DNA of 64,000 nucleotides from Candidatus Caenarcanales bacterium (GCA_020050435.1 JAGVKQ010000007.1:186001-250000); one strand, 5' to 3'. Counted from the first letter of the stretch, positions 53,960 through 62,008 are shown. Program-made: numbers and translations. Notes: generated from the sequence alone by a model not told the origin.

Positions 53960-54100
53960 GTGGCAGTTCCACTAAGTAGTCATTAAAAATATTGAAGAAT
54001 TGCTGGCTAAAACTATTGTTTAAATGATTGGAGACCTAGTGCACGAAGTTCGCCACGCTAATATGGTTTTGAAGGTGGGTTAGGGCATAGCGTTGGATTT
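53960..54100 (+). repeat. ssrA-type palindromic repeat, copy J
   Basis: AGTGGCAGTTCCACT (hairpin), then 41 bases (53993-54033) repeated beside ssrA at 55442-55482 with one mismatch, then GACCTAGTGCACGAAGTTCG and CCACGCTAATATGG. This is the short form of the repeat. Confidence 0.9.
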
Positions 54101-54202
54101 GGTTAAGAAATTAAGGTTAAGATGATTTATAAGAGAGATTTAATCTTTTCTCATTGACCTTTAATAATTGATTTTTGCATAATTGGAATAAAGAGGCTTC
54201 AA

Positions 54203-55345
54203 ATTATTTTAATATCTGCTGCTAATTCCTATAAACCATTTACTAATAAACCACGTGTTTTATTTTTAGAACAAGATCAAGTTGAAAAAAATGTTGATAT
54301 AAATGGAGATGGAATCCCAGATATAAGTCATGCTGAAGCCGTGTCTGTTCAATTGTCCCCCCTTATCGCTGATTATGATATTGAGGGTGTTTATTATGGG
54401 GGTGGGATTGAAAAAATATTAGCTCAACTAAAAGAAATAAAAAGAAGGATTGAAGATGGAGAGCCTATAGCAGGACTTAATCTCTCTTTAAGCGTGAAAT
54501 TAAACCGTTCAGAACTTGACTTTGCAAGACTAAAAGATATTTTTTCAATAGATACGAGTCCTGAAAACATTAGATATGATTCTAAGGGAATTAGAAGAGC
54601 TTTATCATTATCTACTGATTTTAAAACCCAGTGGGAAATAGTTCGGACTCTTGATGAAATATGCCAAAGAATTCCAGTATTCGTTGCAGCGACAAATAAT
54701 GGTAAGGATAGTTTTAATCTTCTTAGCTTAGCTAATGGAATACATACTATAGGGGCTACAAATGCTATAGGAGAAATTGTTGATTTTAGTCCAGAGCATT
54801 CTTTAGTTTCAGGAAATAGTCAGGGTGTAATTAATATAATAGAAATTTATGACGGCAAATCTATGGTCGGGTTTGATATCAATGGTGATGGGAAGCCAGA
54901 AGTACTTTCCTCAGAAGTTACCCCTGGTATTCAACCAGCAAAGATTTTTTCTAATAAACCAATAAATGACTTTTTGTATAATGATCCCTGTGTCCCTTCC
55001 CAATTTCCTGGAAGTTTTAGTAGGTGGAAATTTATACACGGATTACCTCTCAGCAAATTGCTAAAAATCGATGATTTTAAAGGTCTTTCAAAGAAAGACA
55101 TGTTTGGACGTGGAAGTAATCCAGAATTTTATGGTGATTATGCTTATTTTAAACTTAAATACGGTGAAAATCTATCGCATAAAGATGAATTTTCTACATT
55201 TATATTTAGAGCAAATGAATTAGGAATAATATCTTACGATCCAGATAAATCAGGAAGACCAAACACTATAGGGCAATTGAGTGGTACCTCTTATGCATCA
55301 CCCAGAGCACTAGCAAATTATTTAAGATTTGGAACAATATTTTAA
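54203..55345 (+). CDS. Subtilisin-family (S8) protease with non-standard start
   Basis: The conserved reading frame begins well upstream of the first GTG (54341). It includes VDINGDGIPDISHAEAVS with the catalytic His about 43, then FVAATNNGKDS (oxyanion Asn), NGIHTIGATNAIGEI and GQLSGTSYASPRALANYL with Ser about 363. No ATG, GTG or TTG is in frame before 54341; AAAGAGG (54190) points to an ATT at 54203 as start. The Asp box (VLFLEQDQ) is atypical. About 380 residues, no signal peptide. It is the cassette next to ssrA. Confidence 0.7.
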   Translation: MILISAANSYKPFTNKPRVLFLEQDQVEKNVDINGDGIPDISHAEAVSVQLSPLIADYDIEGVYYGGGIEKILAQLKEIKRRIEDGEPIAGLNLSLSVKLNRSELDFARLKDIFSIDTSPENIRYDSKGIRRALSLSTDFKTQWEIVRTLDEICQRIPVFVAATNNGKDSFNLLSLANGIHTIGATNAIGEIVDFSPEHSLVSGNSQGVINIIEIYDGKSMVGFDINGDGKPEVLSSEVTPGIQPAKIFSNKPINDFLYNDPCVPSQFPGSFSRWKFIHGLPLSKLLKIDDFKGLSKKDMFGRGSNPEFYGDYAYFKLKYGENLSHKDEFSTFIFRANELGIISYDPDKSGRPNTIGQLSGTSYASPRALANYLRFGTIF

Positions 55346-55408
55346 ATACCTGATAATAAATACAGGAGTTAATAAAATTCTCAGTCTTGATTTCATAGAC
55401 TAGCAAAG

Positions 55409-55485
55409 GTGGCGAACCTTTAAAATGGTAGTATCGTAAAATGAAGAATTACTGGCTAAAACTATTGTTTAAATGATTGGAGGCG
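55409..55485 (+). repeat. ssrA-flanking repeat, copy K
   Basis: GTGGCGAACCTTTAAAATGG (left arm), then 41 bases (55442-55482) matching 53993-54033 with a single mismatch, ending in TGATTGGAGGCG, where GGAGGCG is the complement of the ssrA 3' end. It marks the junction between the array and ssrA. Confidence 0.88.
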
Positions 55486-55879
55486 AGGAGGAACTGCCCC
55501 CCCTGTCCAAAAACGAAACGTTCTAAATATCTACAAGCTTATCTTTATATTTCCCCAGAACCTCTGGTGAGTGGGTAAAGAACCCTCCGGTTTTTTGGTT
55601 TTGATCTTAAGCCAGTTACTTAACCAAGAAACTTACTGACAGCAACTACCATGTTTGTTCAGAACTTGGGCGGGTAGCCAAGCTTACGTTCTGCTACGGC
55701 ACCTAGTAAACTAGGCTGCTAAAGCAACAGCTCTATCAGCTTTCGCTAATCTGAACTGTTCCATAGAAATGACGTTTGTTTTTGCGTCTGTTTTTTGCTC
55801 TGATTATTTTAAGTGGTGACTAGGCTTCCACTGCTTGCAATTCAGAATACTTCAGGTTTGTCAAAGCTATTACGCCCCC
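55478..55879 (-). ncRNA. ssrA: Transfer-messenger RNA (tmRNA)
   Basis: Read on the minus strand the gene begins GGGGGCGTAATAGCTTTGAC and ends CGCCTCCA. The ends pair as a 7-bp acceptor stem (one G-U). The tag frame starts at GCA (55785-55783), runs 24 codons and ends GAT AGA GCT GTT GCT TTA GCA GCC TAG (DRAVALAA-stop, stop at 55713-55711), the typical hydrophobic proteolysis tag end. About 402 nt fits one-piece tmRNAs. The T-arm (GGGGG..CTCCT with loop GCAGTTC) is unusual. No encoded CCA is visible. A TATTAG box lies just upstream. Confidence 0.9.
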
Positions 55880-56065
55880 GCTAATATTCTACCCACTATT
55901 AGTTAAAGAAAGATAAGGTATAATTTCATATTTTCTTAATGTTTTGTGTCATTGCGAGCAAAGCGAAGCAATCTCACCCATATAACACACTATGAGATTG
56001 CCACGCCTCATTTCATTCGGCTCGCAATGACGTGCCACCCTATCCATGGTCTATAATTATTACTT
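55880..56065. other. ssrA upstream region
   Basis: 186 bases without a protein gene. The ssrA promoter on the minus strand includes AGAATATTAG (55882-55891) at -10. The remainder holds the palindromic repeat at 55948-56031. Confidence 0.5.
55948..56031. repeat. Palindromic repeat with GTCATTGCGAGC ends
   Basis: GTCATTGCGAGC (55948-55959) and GCTCGCAATGAC (56020-56031) are exact reverse complements; GCAATCTCA and TGAGATTGC form the inner stem. It is a second member of the family at 9893-10005. Confidence 0.85.
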
Positions 56066-56821
56066 ATGAAAGCATTAATATTAGCGGCAGGAATAGGTCA
56101 GCGTTTGGGTGAATTAACTAGAGATATTCCTAAGTGTTTACTGCCTATAGACTCTAGTACGACTTTACTTGATTATTCTTTACAAGCTATTAAAGATAAT
56201 GGTTTTACTGAAGTTGTCTTTATTACGGGACATGCTGAAGATAAATTAAAAGAGCACATTTCAAAAAATTGGAAACATAAGCTTAATTTCAAATTTATTT
56301 TCAATGATAAGTATTCTGAGTTTAATAATGTTTACTCTGCTTATTTAGCGACCGATATTTGGGATGATGAAACCGTGCTTTTCAATTCTGATATTATTTT
56401 TCATCCTGATATTCTTAAGAGTGTCATTCAGTATTCAAGAGAGGGTACCCAGTCTTATCTGGTCATTCACGATAAAAAAACATTAAATGCTGAAGACATG
56501 AAAGTAAAAGTAAATGATAAAGATGAAATTAAACAAATAAATAAAGGCTTAGATATCCAAACTTCTTATGGTGAGTATATTGGGATATTAGCTCTTAAAG
56601 GAAAAGAAAGAATAAAGTTCTTGGAATCATTAGAAAAAAATGTAAATGAAAAAAGATTAAATATTTATTATGAAGATGCTCTGGATCATGTTTTAAGCGA
56701 AATGTCTGTTTACCCTTCTTCTACTAAAGGAAAAATCTGGACAGAGGTCGATACAAAAGAAGATTATGAGTTGGCTAAAAACATAGCAAAAGAAATTGGG
56801 TCTCCATGCACAATCAAATAG
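56066..56821 (+). CDS. Sugar/alcohol-phosphate nucleotidyltransferase
   Basis: The 251-residue protein begins with the NTP_transferase signature MKALILAAGIGQRLGELTRDIPKCLLPI, then FNDKYSEFNNVYSAYLA, VLFNSDIIFHPDIL and a C-terminal KIWTEVDTKEDYELAKNI. It resembles small cytidylyltransferases that activate phospho-alcohols or phosphonates. It overlaps the next gene by 16 bases, and that gene encodes a glycerol-1-phosphate-dehydrogenase-like protein, so its substrate may be glycerol 1-phosphate or a related alcohol phosphate. This pairing is an inference. Confidence 0.8.
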   Translation: MKALILAAGIGQRLGELTRDIPKCLLPIDSSTTLLDYSLQAIKDNGFTEVVFITGHAEDKLKEHISKNWKHKLNFKFIFNDKYSEFNNVYSAYLATDIWDDETVLFNSDIIFHPDILKSVIQYSREGTQSYLVIHDKKTLNAEDMKVKVNDKDEIKQINKGLDIQTSYGEYIGILALKGKERIKFLESLEKNVNEKRLNIYYEDALDHVLSEMSVYPSSTKGKIWTEVDTKEDYELAKNIAKEIGSPCTIK

Positions 56822-57906
56822 ACATACCTTACAAATTAAAACTATTAAACTCAAATAGTGAAGTTGCCAATGAGCTTATAAGTTTTATTGAAGAACAAGA
56901 ATTTAGAAATGTAGCTTTTATAACTTCAAAGACCCCCAATCATTTATTAACCAATTCTCTTGAAGTTGCTATTTTTGACCATGTGGATAAATTAAAAACA
57001 TTTCAAGTTGTCAGCCCCTCTATTTCATTTGTTAATCAACTACAGCTAAGTGAGTTTGATGTAGTGGTGGGAATTGGTGGTGGGAAAGTTATAGACACTG
57101 CTAAATATGCAGGTTTTGTAAATGAAATCCCTTGTATAAGTATTCCTACTGCTATCTCTAATGATGGTATTTGTTCACCGATAGCAGTACTTAAAGAAAA
57201 AGAAAATAAGTATAAAAGTATGGGAGCTGAGATCCCCATTGCACTTATTGTTCCGATGCATTTAATAGAAAAGTCTTCAGAAGATGGAATATTAAGTGGT
57301 ATCGGTGACATTATTTCGAACCTTTCTGCTATCGAGGACTGGGAGCTTTCAAAAAAAGAAACAGATGAATATGTAGATGATTATGCAGTTATGATTTCAA
57401 AAACAGCAGCACTTACTGTACTTCTTGAAATTAAAAATTCTATGCTACTTAAAAAAACAAAAGATAACTTCTTGAAAGATAATTTGAAAATAATTGTAGA
57501 GTCATTAGCACTTTCTGGAATAGCTATGGAAATAGCAGGGACTAGTCGTCCAGCCAGCGGTGGAGAGCATTTAATAAGTCACTCTATAGATGAACTTTTT
57601 GGAGCAGTAAAACCACATGGAATTCAGGTAGCTTTTGGAAGTTTAATAACTACTTTTATTAGAGCAGAGCTTGGAATGGCTTCATATAGTGCTTTTGAAG
57701 AGATGAAAGCGGCTTTTAGTTATATAGGATTGCCAGTTACACTTTCGCAGCTTGGAATATCAAAACAAAAGTTGATAGAAGCCATTTTACATGCACCTAA
57801 TTCAAGACCAGGGAAGTATACTATTTTAAATAAGATTAAACTAGACGAAAAAAATATAGATGATATTTTAACTAAAATGTTTGCTTATGCTGGAGCTAAG
57901 GTTTAA
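56806..57906 (+). CDS. Glycerol-1-phosphate dehydrogenase-like iron-type dehydrogenase
   Basis: The 366-residue protein has the nucleotide site DVVVGIGGGKVIDTAKYAGF, IPTAISNDGICSPIAVLKEK and the metal-binding SGTSRPASGGEHLISHSIDE with KPHGIQVAFG. These are the signatures of the EgsA/AraM glycerol-1-phosphate dehydrogenases, which reduce dihydroxyacetone phosphate. The bacterial role is in unusual glycerol lipids or surface polymers. It is translated with the upstream nucleotidyltransferase and meets the convergent gene with a 4-base overlap. Confidence 0.85.
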   Translation: MHNQIDIPYKLKLLNSNSEVANELISFIEEQEFRNVAFITSKTPNHLLTNSLEVAIFDHVDKLKTFQVVSPSISFVNQLQLSEFDVVVGIGGGKVIDTAKYAGFVNEIPCISIPTAISNDGICSPIAVLKEKENKYKSMGAEIPIALIVPMHLIEKSSEDGILSGIGDIISNLSAIEDWELSKKETDEYVDDYAVMISKTAALTVLLEIKNSMLLKKTKDNFLKDNLKIIVESLALSGIAMEIAGTSRPASGGEHLISHSIDELFGAVKPHGIQVAFGSLITTFIRAELGMASYSAFEEMKAAFSYIGLPVTLSQLGISKQKLIEAILHAPNSRPGKYTILNKIKLDEKNIDDILTKMFAYAGAKV

Positions 57907-58355
57907 ACGTAACCTAGGTCTTCTAATCTTTTCCTAATCTCTTCTTCTTCTTCTTCAGAGTAAACTTCTTGGCATTGTTCTGGGATGAGCTTTTCACTGA
58001 TTAATTTAGTGATTACTTCTTTTGCAGCTTCTTTAGGGTCTTTAGACACCTTAAACTCTAAATAATTACCATAGCTTTCTTTCACTTTATTTTTATCTGC
58101 ATCTGAGCTTTCCATTGAGATTATGATTGTAAAAATGTTATTTCTGTTTAACATATTGCCTAAGAAGCCTAATCTATCTGTAAATGTAGCCTTGTCTTCA
58201 GGACTATCTTTTAAGCCACGTCCAAGTATTTCTCTGACTTCACTTTGTACAATGAGCTCAATGCTTTGATTCCTGTTTATGAGTTCTTCACCAATAAACT
58301 CTCCTGTAGATATTAGTTTGTCTTCATCGCTACCAGTTAACCAAATGCTTCTCAT
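57903..58355 (-). CDS. Degenerate APS-kinase-like protein
   Basis: The 150-residue protein follows the APS kinase plan: SIWLTG at the start, then IELIVQSEVREILGRGLKDSPEDKATFTDRLGFLGNMLNRNNIFTIIISM. In active kinases WLTG leads into the P-loop GxxGxGKS; here it reads WLTGSDEDKLISTG, so the nucleotide-binding loop is lost. It is therefore probably not an active kinase. A highly acidic C-terminus (EEEEEEIRKR) follows. It lies 10 bases after the phosphodiesterase-like gene, in the same operon. Confidence 0.62.
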   Translation of the reverse strand: MRSIWLTGSDEDKLISTGEFIGEELINRNQSIELIVQSEVREILGRGLKDSPEDKATFTDRLGFLGNMLNRNNIFTIIISMESSDADKNKVKESYGNYLEFKVSKDPKEAAKEVITKLISEKLIPEQCQEVYSEEEEEEIRKRLEDLGYV

Positions 58356-58365
58356 TTTCGTTCTC

Positions 58366-59778
58366 CTAATTCTTTGATCCGACTAATTCTTTATTTGAAG
58401 TCATTGATTTTCCAATCATGTCTTCAGGAATCTTAACTCCAAGTAAATCTAAAACAGTAGGTGATATGTCATATAAATGATGTTTATCATCCCTGTTTTC
58501 TTTACCATTAGGTAAGGATAAAACATACATTCCTTCTTGAGCATGGTTTGCATCATCAGGACCAGTATCGTTCTCATAAGAGTAAACAGATCCAGTTCCA
58601 ATGCTTCCAATAGATCTCCATCTCAATTGATCAAAAATAACAATTAAATCAGGAGGAATTCTATTTACTGCTTTATAGATTTCTTCAGGAATATGAGCCA
58701 CAGTCGCAAGTTTATTTCCCTTTTCATCTTTTATATTCTCAATCTTTTCTTTTAATTCTCTTCTGAACTTTTCATACTCTGCTTTAGGGATTTGACCATT
58801 TGGTTCGCGTCCTTCTACGTTTAAAAAGATTCTTGCATAGTATCCGCCAGATCCCCAGACCTTTGTTTTAGCCCAATCAATCTGGAGTTTTTCAATAGCT
58901 GTATTTGTTTTAGGATATTCTTTTACAGTGAGTAATCCTTCTTTAATGAGCCATTCATTTATGCAAAGTCCGCCGACCATAGCTCTAGCGCCGTGATCAG
59001 AAACTACCATTACAGCTGTTTCGTTTAAATCAACGAGCTTAAGAGTTTCAGCAAGTTCTTTATCTAAGTATCTATAGTATTCAGGAATAACATTTTCGTA
59101 TTTATTTCCTTTTTCATATTTAGGATGTGCAGGATCTAAGAACTTCCAGAAGCTGTGATGTATTCTATCTGTTCCCATTTCTACTATCATTGCAAAATCC
59201 CACTCTTTATTTTTCATGAGATAACGCAAGGTTTTAAATCTAGTCTCAGTAGCTTCGTAAATTTGCTTTAAGATGAAATCTCTATCTTCTGTTCTGAATT
59301 GTTTAACATCAGGAATATATTCTCCGATGTTTTCTTCAATTTCAGTTCTTAATTCATTAGGATAAGTATATTGAGAGGTTTTCACGCTCGGTGTTAAAAA
59401 ACATGTGAGCATGTTTCCATTAATTTTTCTTGGTGGATATGTTTGGGGTACGCCTACTAAAATTGATTTTTTATCTGCATTTCCAAGGACATCCCAAACA
59501 GCAGGTTCTAAAATATCTGATCCATTGGAAAATGATTGTCCTTCATATGAATAGTCTTTTCTATTTCTAAAACCATAAACACCTAATTGACCAGGATCTT
59601 TGCTAGTCATCATGCACTGCCAAGCAGGAACAGTGATTGGTGGAATGGTGCTGGTTAAATTTCCGTAAGAACCTTTTTTAATAAGTGATTTTAATGTAGG
59701 TAATTGATCTATCCATTTATCAAAAACCCAGTCTGGAGGAGCACAATCCCATCCAATAATTAATACTTTCTTTGCCAT
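58366..59778 (-). CDS. Alkaline phosphatase superfamily (phosphodiesterase-type) protein
   Basis: The 470-residue protein has the metal and nucleophile motifs of type I phosphodiesterases: KVLIIGWDCAPPDWVFDKW (metal Asp), TIPPITVPAWQCMMTS (nucleophile Thr), VEMGTDRIHHSFW and VMVVSDHGARAM (metal Asp-His), plus NHAQEGMYVLS. No signal peptide is present, so it appears cytosolic. The substrate is unknown. It is the first gene of an operon with the degenerate APS-kinase-like protein. Confidence 0.85.
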   Translation of the reverse strand: MAKKVLIIGWDCAPPDWVFDKWIDQLPTLKSLIKKGSYGNLTSTIPPITVPAWQCMMTSKDPGQLGVYGFRNRKDYSYEGQSFSNGSDILEPAVWDVLGNADKKSILVGVPQTYPPRKINGNMLTCFLTPSVKTSQYTYPNELRTEIEENIGEYIPDVKQFRTEDRDFILKQIYEATETRFKTLRYLMKNKEWDFAMIVEMGTDRIHHSFWKFLDPAHPKYEKGNKYENVIPEYYRYLDKELAETLKLVDLNETAVMVVSDHGARAMVGGLCINEWLIKEGLLTVKEYPKTNTAIEKLQIDWAKTKVWGSGGYYARIFLNVEGREPNGQIPKAEYEKFRRELKEKIENIKDEKGNKLATVAHIPEEIYKAVNRIPPDLIVIFDQLRWRSIGSIGTGSVYSYENDTGPDDANHAQEGMYVLSLPNGKENRDDKHHLYDISPTVLDLLGVKIPEDMIGKSMTSNKELVGSKN

Positions 59779-59854
59779 AATATTTCCTTTGTTTAGAGTA
59801 AAATCATAGCAAATTTAATTAGAGAAAAAAGATCTTGCATGTATCAATACATTC

Positions 59855-61585
59855 TTACCAATTTTTGAAATGCTTTATAAGAGTGCTCATGTAAAGTGAA
59901 CTGCCAATTTTAACACCGTTTGCATAGTAGTTTCCTGTTAATGAGTAAGGAAGAACATCATAAGTATGTGACCCTTTATAAGGTATTTCCATTGCTGAAA
60001 CTACTTTCCTACCATCTAATTTATAGCCTGGTTTTAAAGCCCCAATTTTCATTGAATCAGGACCAGTAGGATGACCTGGACTAATTTCTAATGTAGTTCC
60101 ATCGTCTAATTTAACCTGTACTACTTTGTGATTATAAACTCTGACTTTTCTCGTTTCAACTACAATAGCTGGTTCACCACGGTCAGAAGTAACATAGTCA
60201 CCCTTTTTAATTTTGCTTATATTAACCTGACCTTTTGGAGTAAGAATATTTGTATCTTCTGAACAACAAATAGGGACAGGACATCCAGGAGGATAGCAGC
60301 CATATGCTGGAAGCCCACTGCATTCAGTTCCTTCTGCACAGGCTAATTCTTCTCCATTTACTCCTCTGCAAGTTCCTTTTGGATCACAACTACTAATATC
60401 ACCACTGCTTGAGCAAATTAAATGTCCGCATGGATATAATGGGCAGCCATTTTCATCTTTTGTATCATCGAATTCATAAGTACAACCCTCTGGTGGTGAT
60501 GCACAACTAGGAATAGGACAACCAGATGTGGAACTAGTACTGGTATGAGAGGAGCAGCGATACTGCACTGGGAAAGATTCTAGAATTAAACACTCTTCAT
60601 TTTTTTTACAGCATAAAGAACCACAAAGATTTTTACATTTTGTATCCTCACAGTCTTTAAGATGTCTGATTTTTCTAGCATTGATCTGATTGTATGATGA
60701 TAAAGATTTAAGATTTCCTGACAAACGTCTTTGGCTATCGAGAACTAATGAAACTGTCACTGATCTGTTTTGTTTGTCTATGGCTGTGATTGTAACTTGT
60801 TCAGGACTTTCAATTTTTGTAGAAGTTATTTCCCCATTGTTAATTATTCTTTCAATGGTAATACTTCCAGAAATCAAGTCATCCTTTACGCATGTTTTCA
60901 AGAAGAAATTTCTATTATCCATACAGTTTTCACAACTTTGGCAATGAGTACATGTTTGAGGAATCCGTATGGAATTTTTACTACACAGTATTTCTACTTG
61001 TGGACAGACAACACATTCGTTACTGGTTGTTGGATCGGGAATAGGCTCTTCGTTAGAAATGTTTGGACAAGTTGTTACTTTTCCTCTCCATGCACCTGAA
61101 AAACCTTTATTAATTTCATTAGAGCTACCTGAGCCAGATGAGCACTCTCCCTCTGTAAATTGTTTAACTCCACTTGCCCTAGCAGAGCAGGCATTTCCAT
61201 ATGTTGTACCATCACATCCGCAAACAGGATTGTACTCTAAGGTGCAGGCAAGAGTTGTGCCTGATATATTTTCAATACAATTTTCTCCATTGAAATGCTC
61301 ATCACTATTACACTTACAGTCTGAAGGTATAGTGCCCGAGCTGGATGAAGATAAATCTAAGCAAGGATCTACAAAATAAAGAATTTGAGTACAAGTACCA
61401 TTCAAGCAGCTAAATTGTGGATATTCTTTTCCATTTAGACATCTACCTACAGGACAATCACTGTCTTGTGAGCAAGTTAGTACTGCATCAGCACTTGCTT
61501 TTATGTTTTGATTGAAAAATATGTTAGGAATTAAAAATAATGTAAAAATGGAAATTATTGCTATTAATAAGAAATTTTTATTCAT
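59855..61585 (-). CDS. Secreted Cys-rich protein with Kazal inhibitor and Hint domain
   Basis: The 576-residue protein has a signal peptide (1-32), then many disulfide-type segments. Residues about 114-148 form a Kazal protease-inhibitor domain (CTLEYNPVCGCDGTTYGNACSARASG). Residues about 356-390 (CPIPSCASPPEGCTYEFDD) repeat an antistasin-like pattern. From Cys 440/441 to about 565 lies a Hint domain: CCSEDTNILTPKGQVNISKI, KKGDYVTS, LEISPGHPT and GNYYANGVKIGSSL. Hint domains self-cleave before the leading cysteine. It is alone, with the ATG at 61585 and a GAGGAGAAA ribosome site. Confidence 0.82.
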   Translation of the reverse strand: MNKNFLLIAIISIFTLFLIPNIFFNQNIKASADAVLTCSQDSDCPVGRCLNGKEYPQFSCLNGTCTQILYFVDPCLDLSSSSSGTIPSDCKCNSDEHFNGENCIENISGTTLACTLEYNPVCGCDGTTYGNACSARASGVKQFTEGECSSGSGSSNEINKGFSGAWRGKVTTCPNISNEEPIPDPTTSNECVVCPQVEILCSKNSIRIPQTCTHCQSCENCMDNRNFFLKTCVKDDLISGSITIERIINNGEITSTKIESPEQVTITAIDKQNRSVTVSLVLDSQRRLSGNLKSLSSYNQINARKIRHLKDCEDTKCKNLCGSLCCKKNEECLILESFPVQYRCSSHTSTSSTSGCPIPSCASPPEGCTYEFDDTKDENGCPLYPCGHLICSSSGDISSCDPKGTCRGVNGEELACAEGTECSGLPAYGCYPPGCPVPICCSEDTNILTPKGQVNISKIKKGDYVTSDRGEPAIVVETRKVRVYNHKVVQVKLDDGTTLEISPGHPTGPDSMKIGALKPGYKLDGRKVVSAMEIPYKGSHTYDVLPYSLTGNYYANGVKIGSSLYMSTLIKHFKNW

Positions 61586-62008
61586 GGATTTCTCCTCATA
61601 TTCTTTATTCCTTTTTTGTTCATTATACCTTCTGGGATTTTTCCTATATTAAAAATAAAAAAGGGTTACTAAGGGAAGCCCTATAAACTACAATCTCTTT
61701 CTTTTATTAATATTTAGAAAAGGATAAATGAAATCTTAATTTATTATAGAAACAATTACATTAATACTTTGTCTGACCGGACATCAGCTATTATGTTTTA
61801 AATTTTAAATAAACATATATCTGTTTTACTTATTAAATGCTGTATAGTAGAAATGTTGAGATAAGGATGTTATAGTTTATCTTGATATGCTTGGGTGGCT
61901 GCACCTAGCTAATTGACAGTAAGAGGATTTGTCCGATTTATTCAGCAAATCCGTGGTAACGTACAATATGATCATAGGAGATTTTAGCTTCTCTAAAATC
62001 CCATAAAT
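61586..62008. other. Region between the Kazal-Hint gene and tRNA-Ser
   Basis: 423 bases without a protein gene. It contains the promoter of the minus-strand gene and, at 61923-62008, the second copy of the two-hairpin element leading directly into the tRNA. Nothing else is recognisable. Confidence 0.4.
61923..62008. repeat. Two-hairpin structured element, copy 2
   Basis: Stem 1: GGATTTG (61925) with CAAATCC (ends 61952). Stem 2: GGAGATTTTA (61977) with TAAAATCCC (ends 62002), followed by CATAAATG. All spacings equal those of copy 1 at 52102, while the stem bases differ in paired fashion. Confidence 0.75.

Noticed and set aside
37159..55485. Classical integron attC array
   Set aside because: The repeat has inner AAC/GTT boxes like attC, but the flanks are GGCG/CGCC rather than the RYYY/RRRY consensus, and no integron integrase is in the window. 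I keep only the general cassette-array reading.
37159..55485. CRISPR array
   Set aside because: The repeats are separated by whole genes, not by short spacers of constant length, and no cas gene is present.
60690..61379. Plus-strand frames opposite the Kazal-Hint gene
   Set aside because: They mirror the Cys-rich coding sequence and lack ribosome sites; the minus-strand protein has clear domains.
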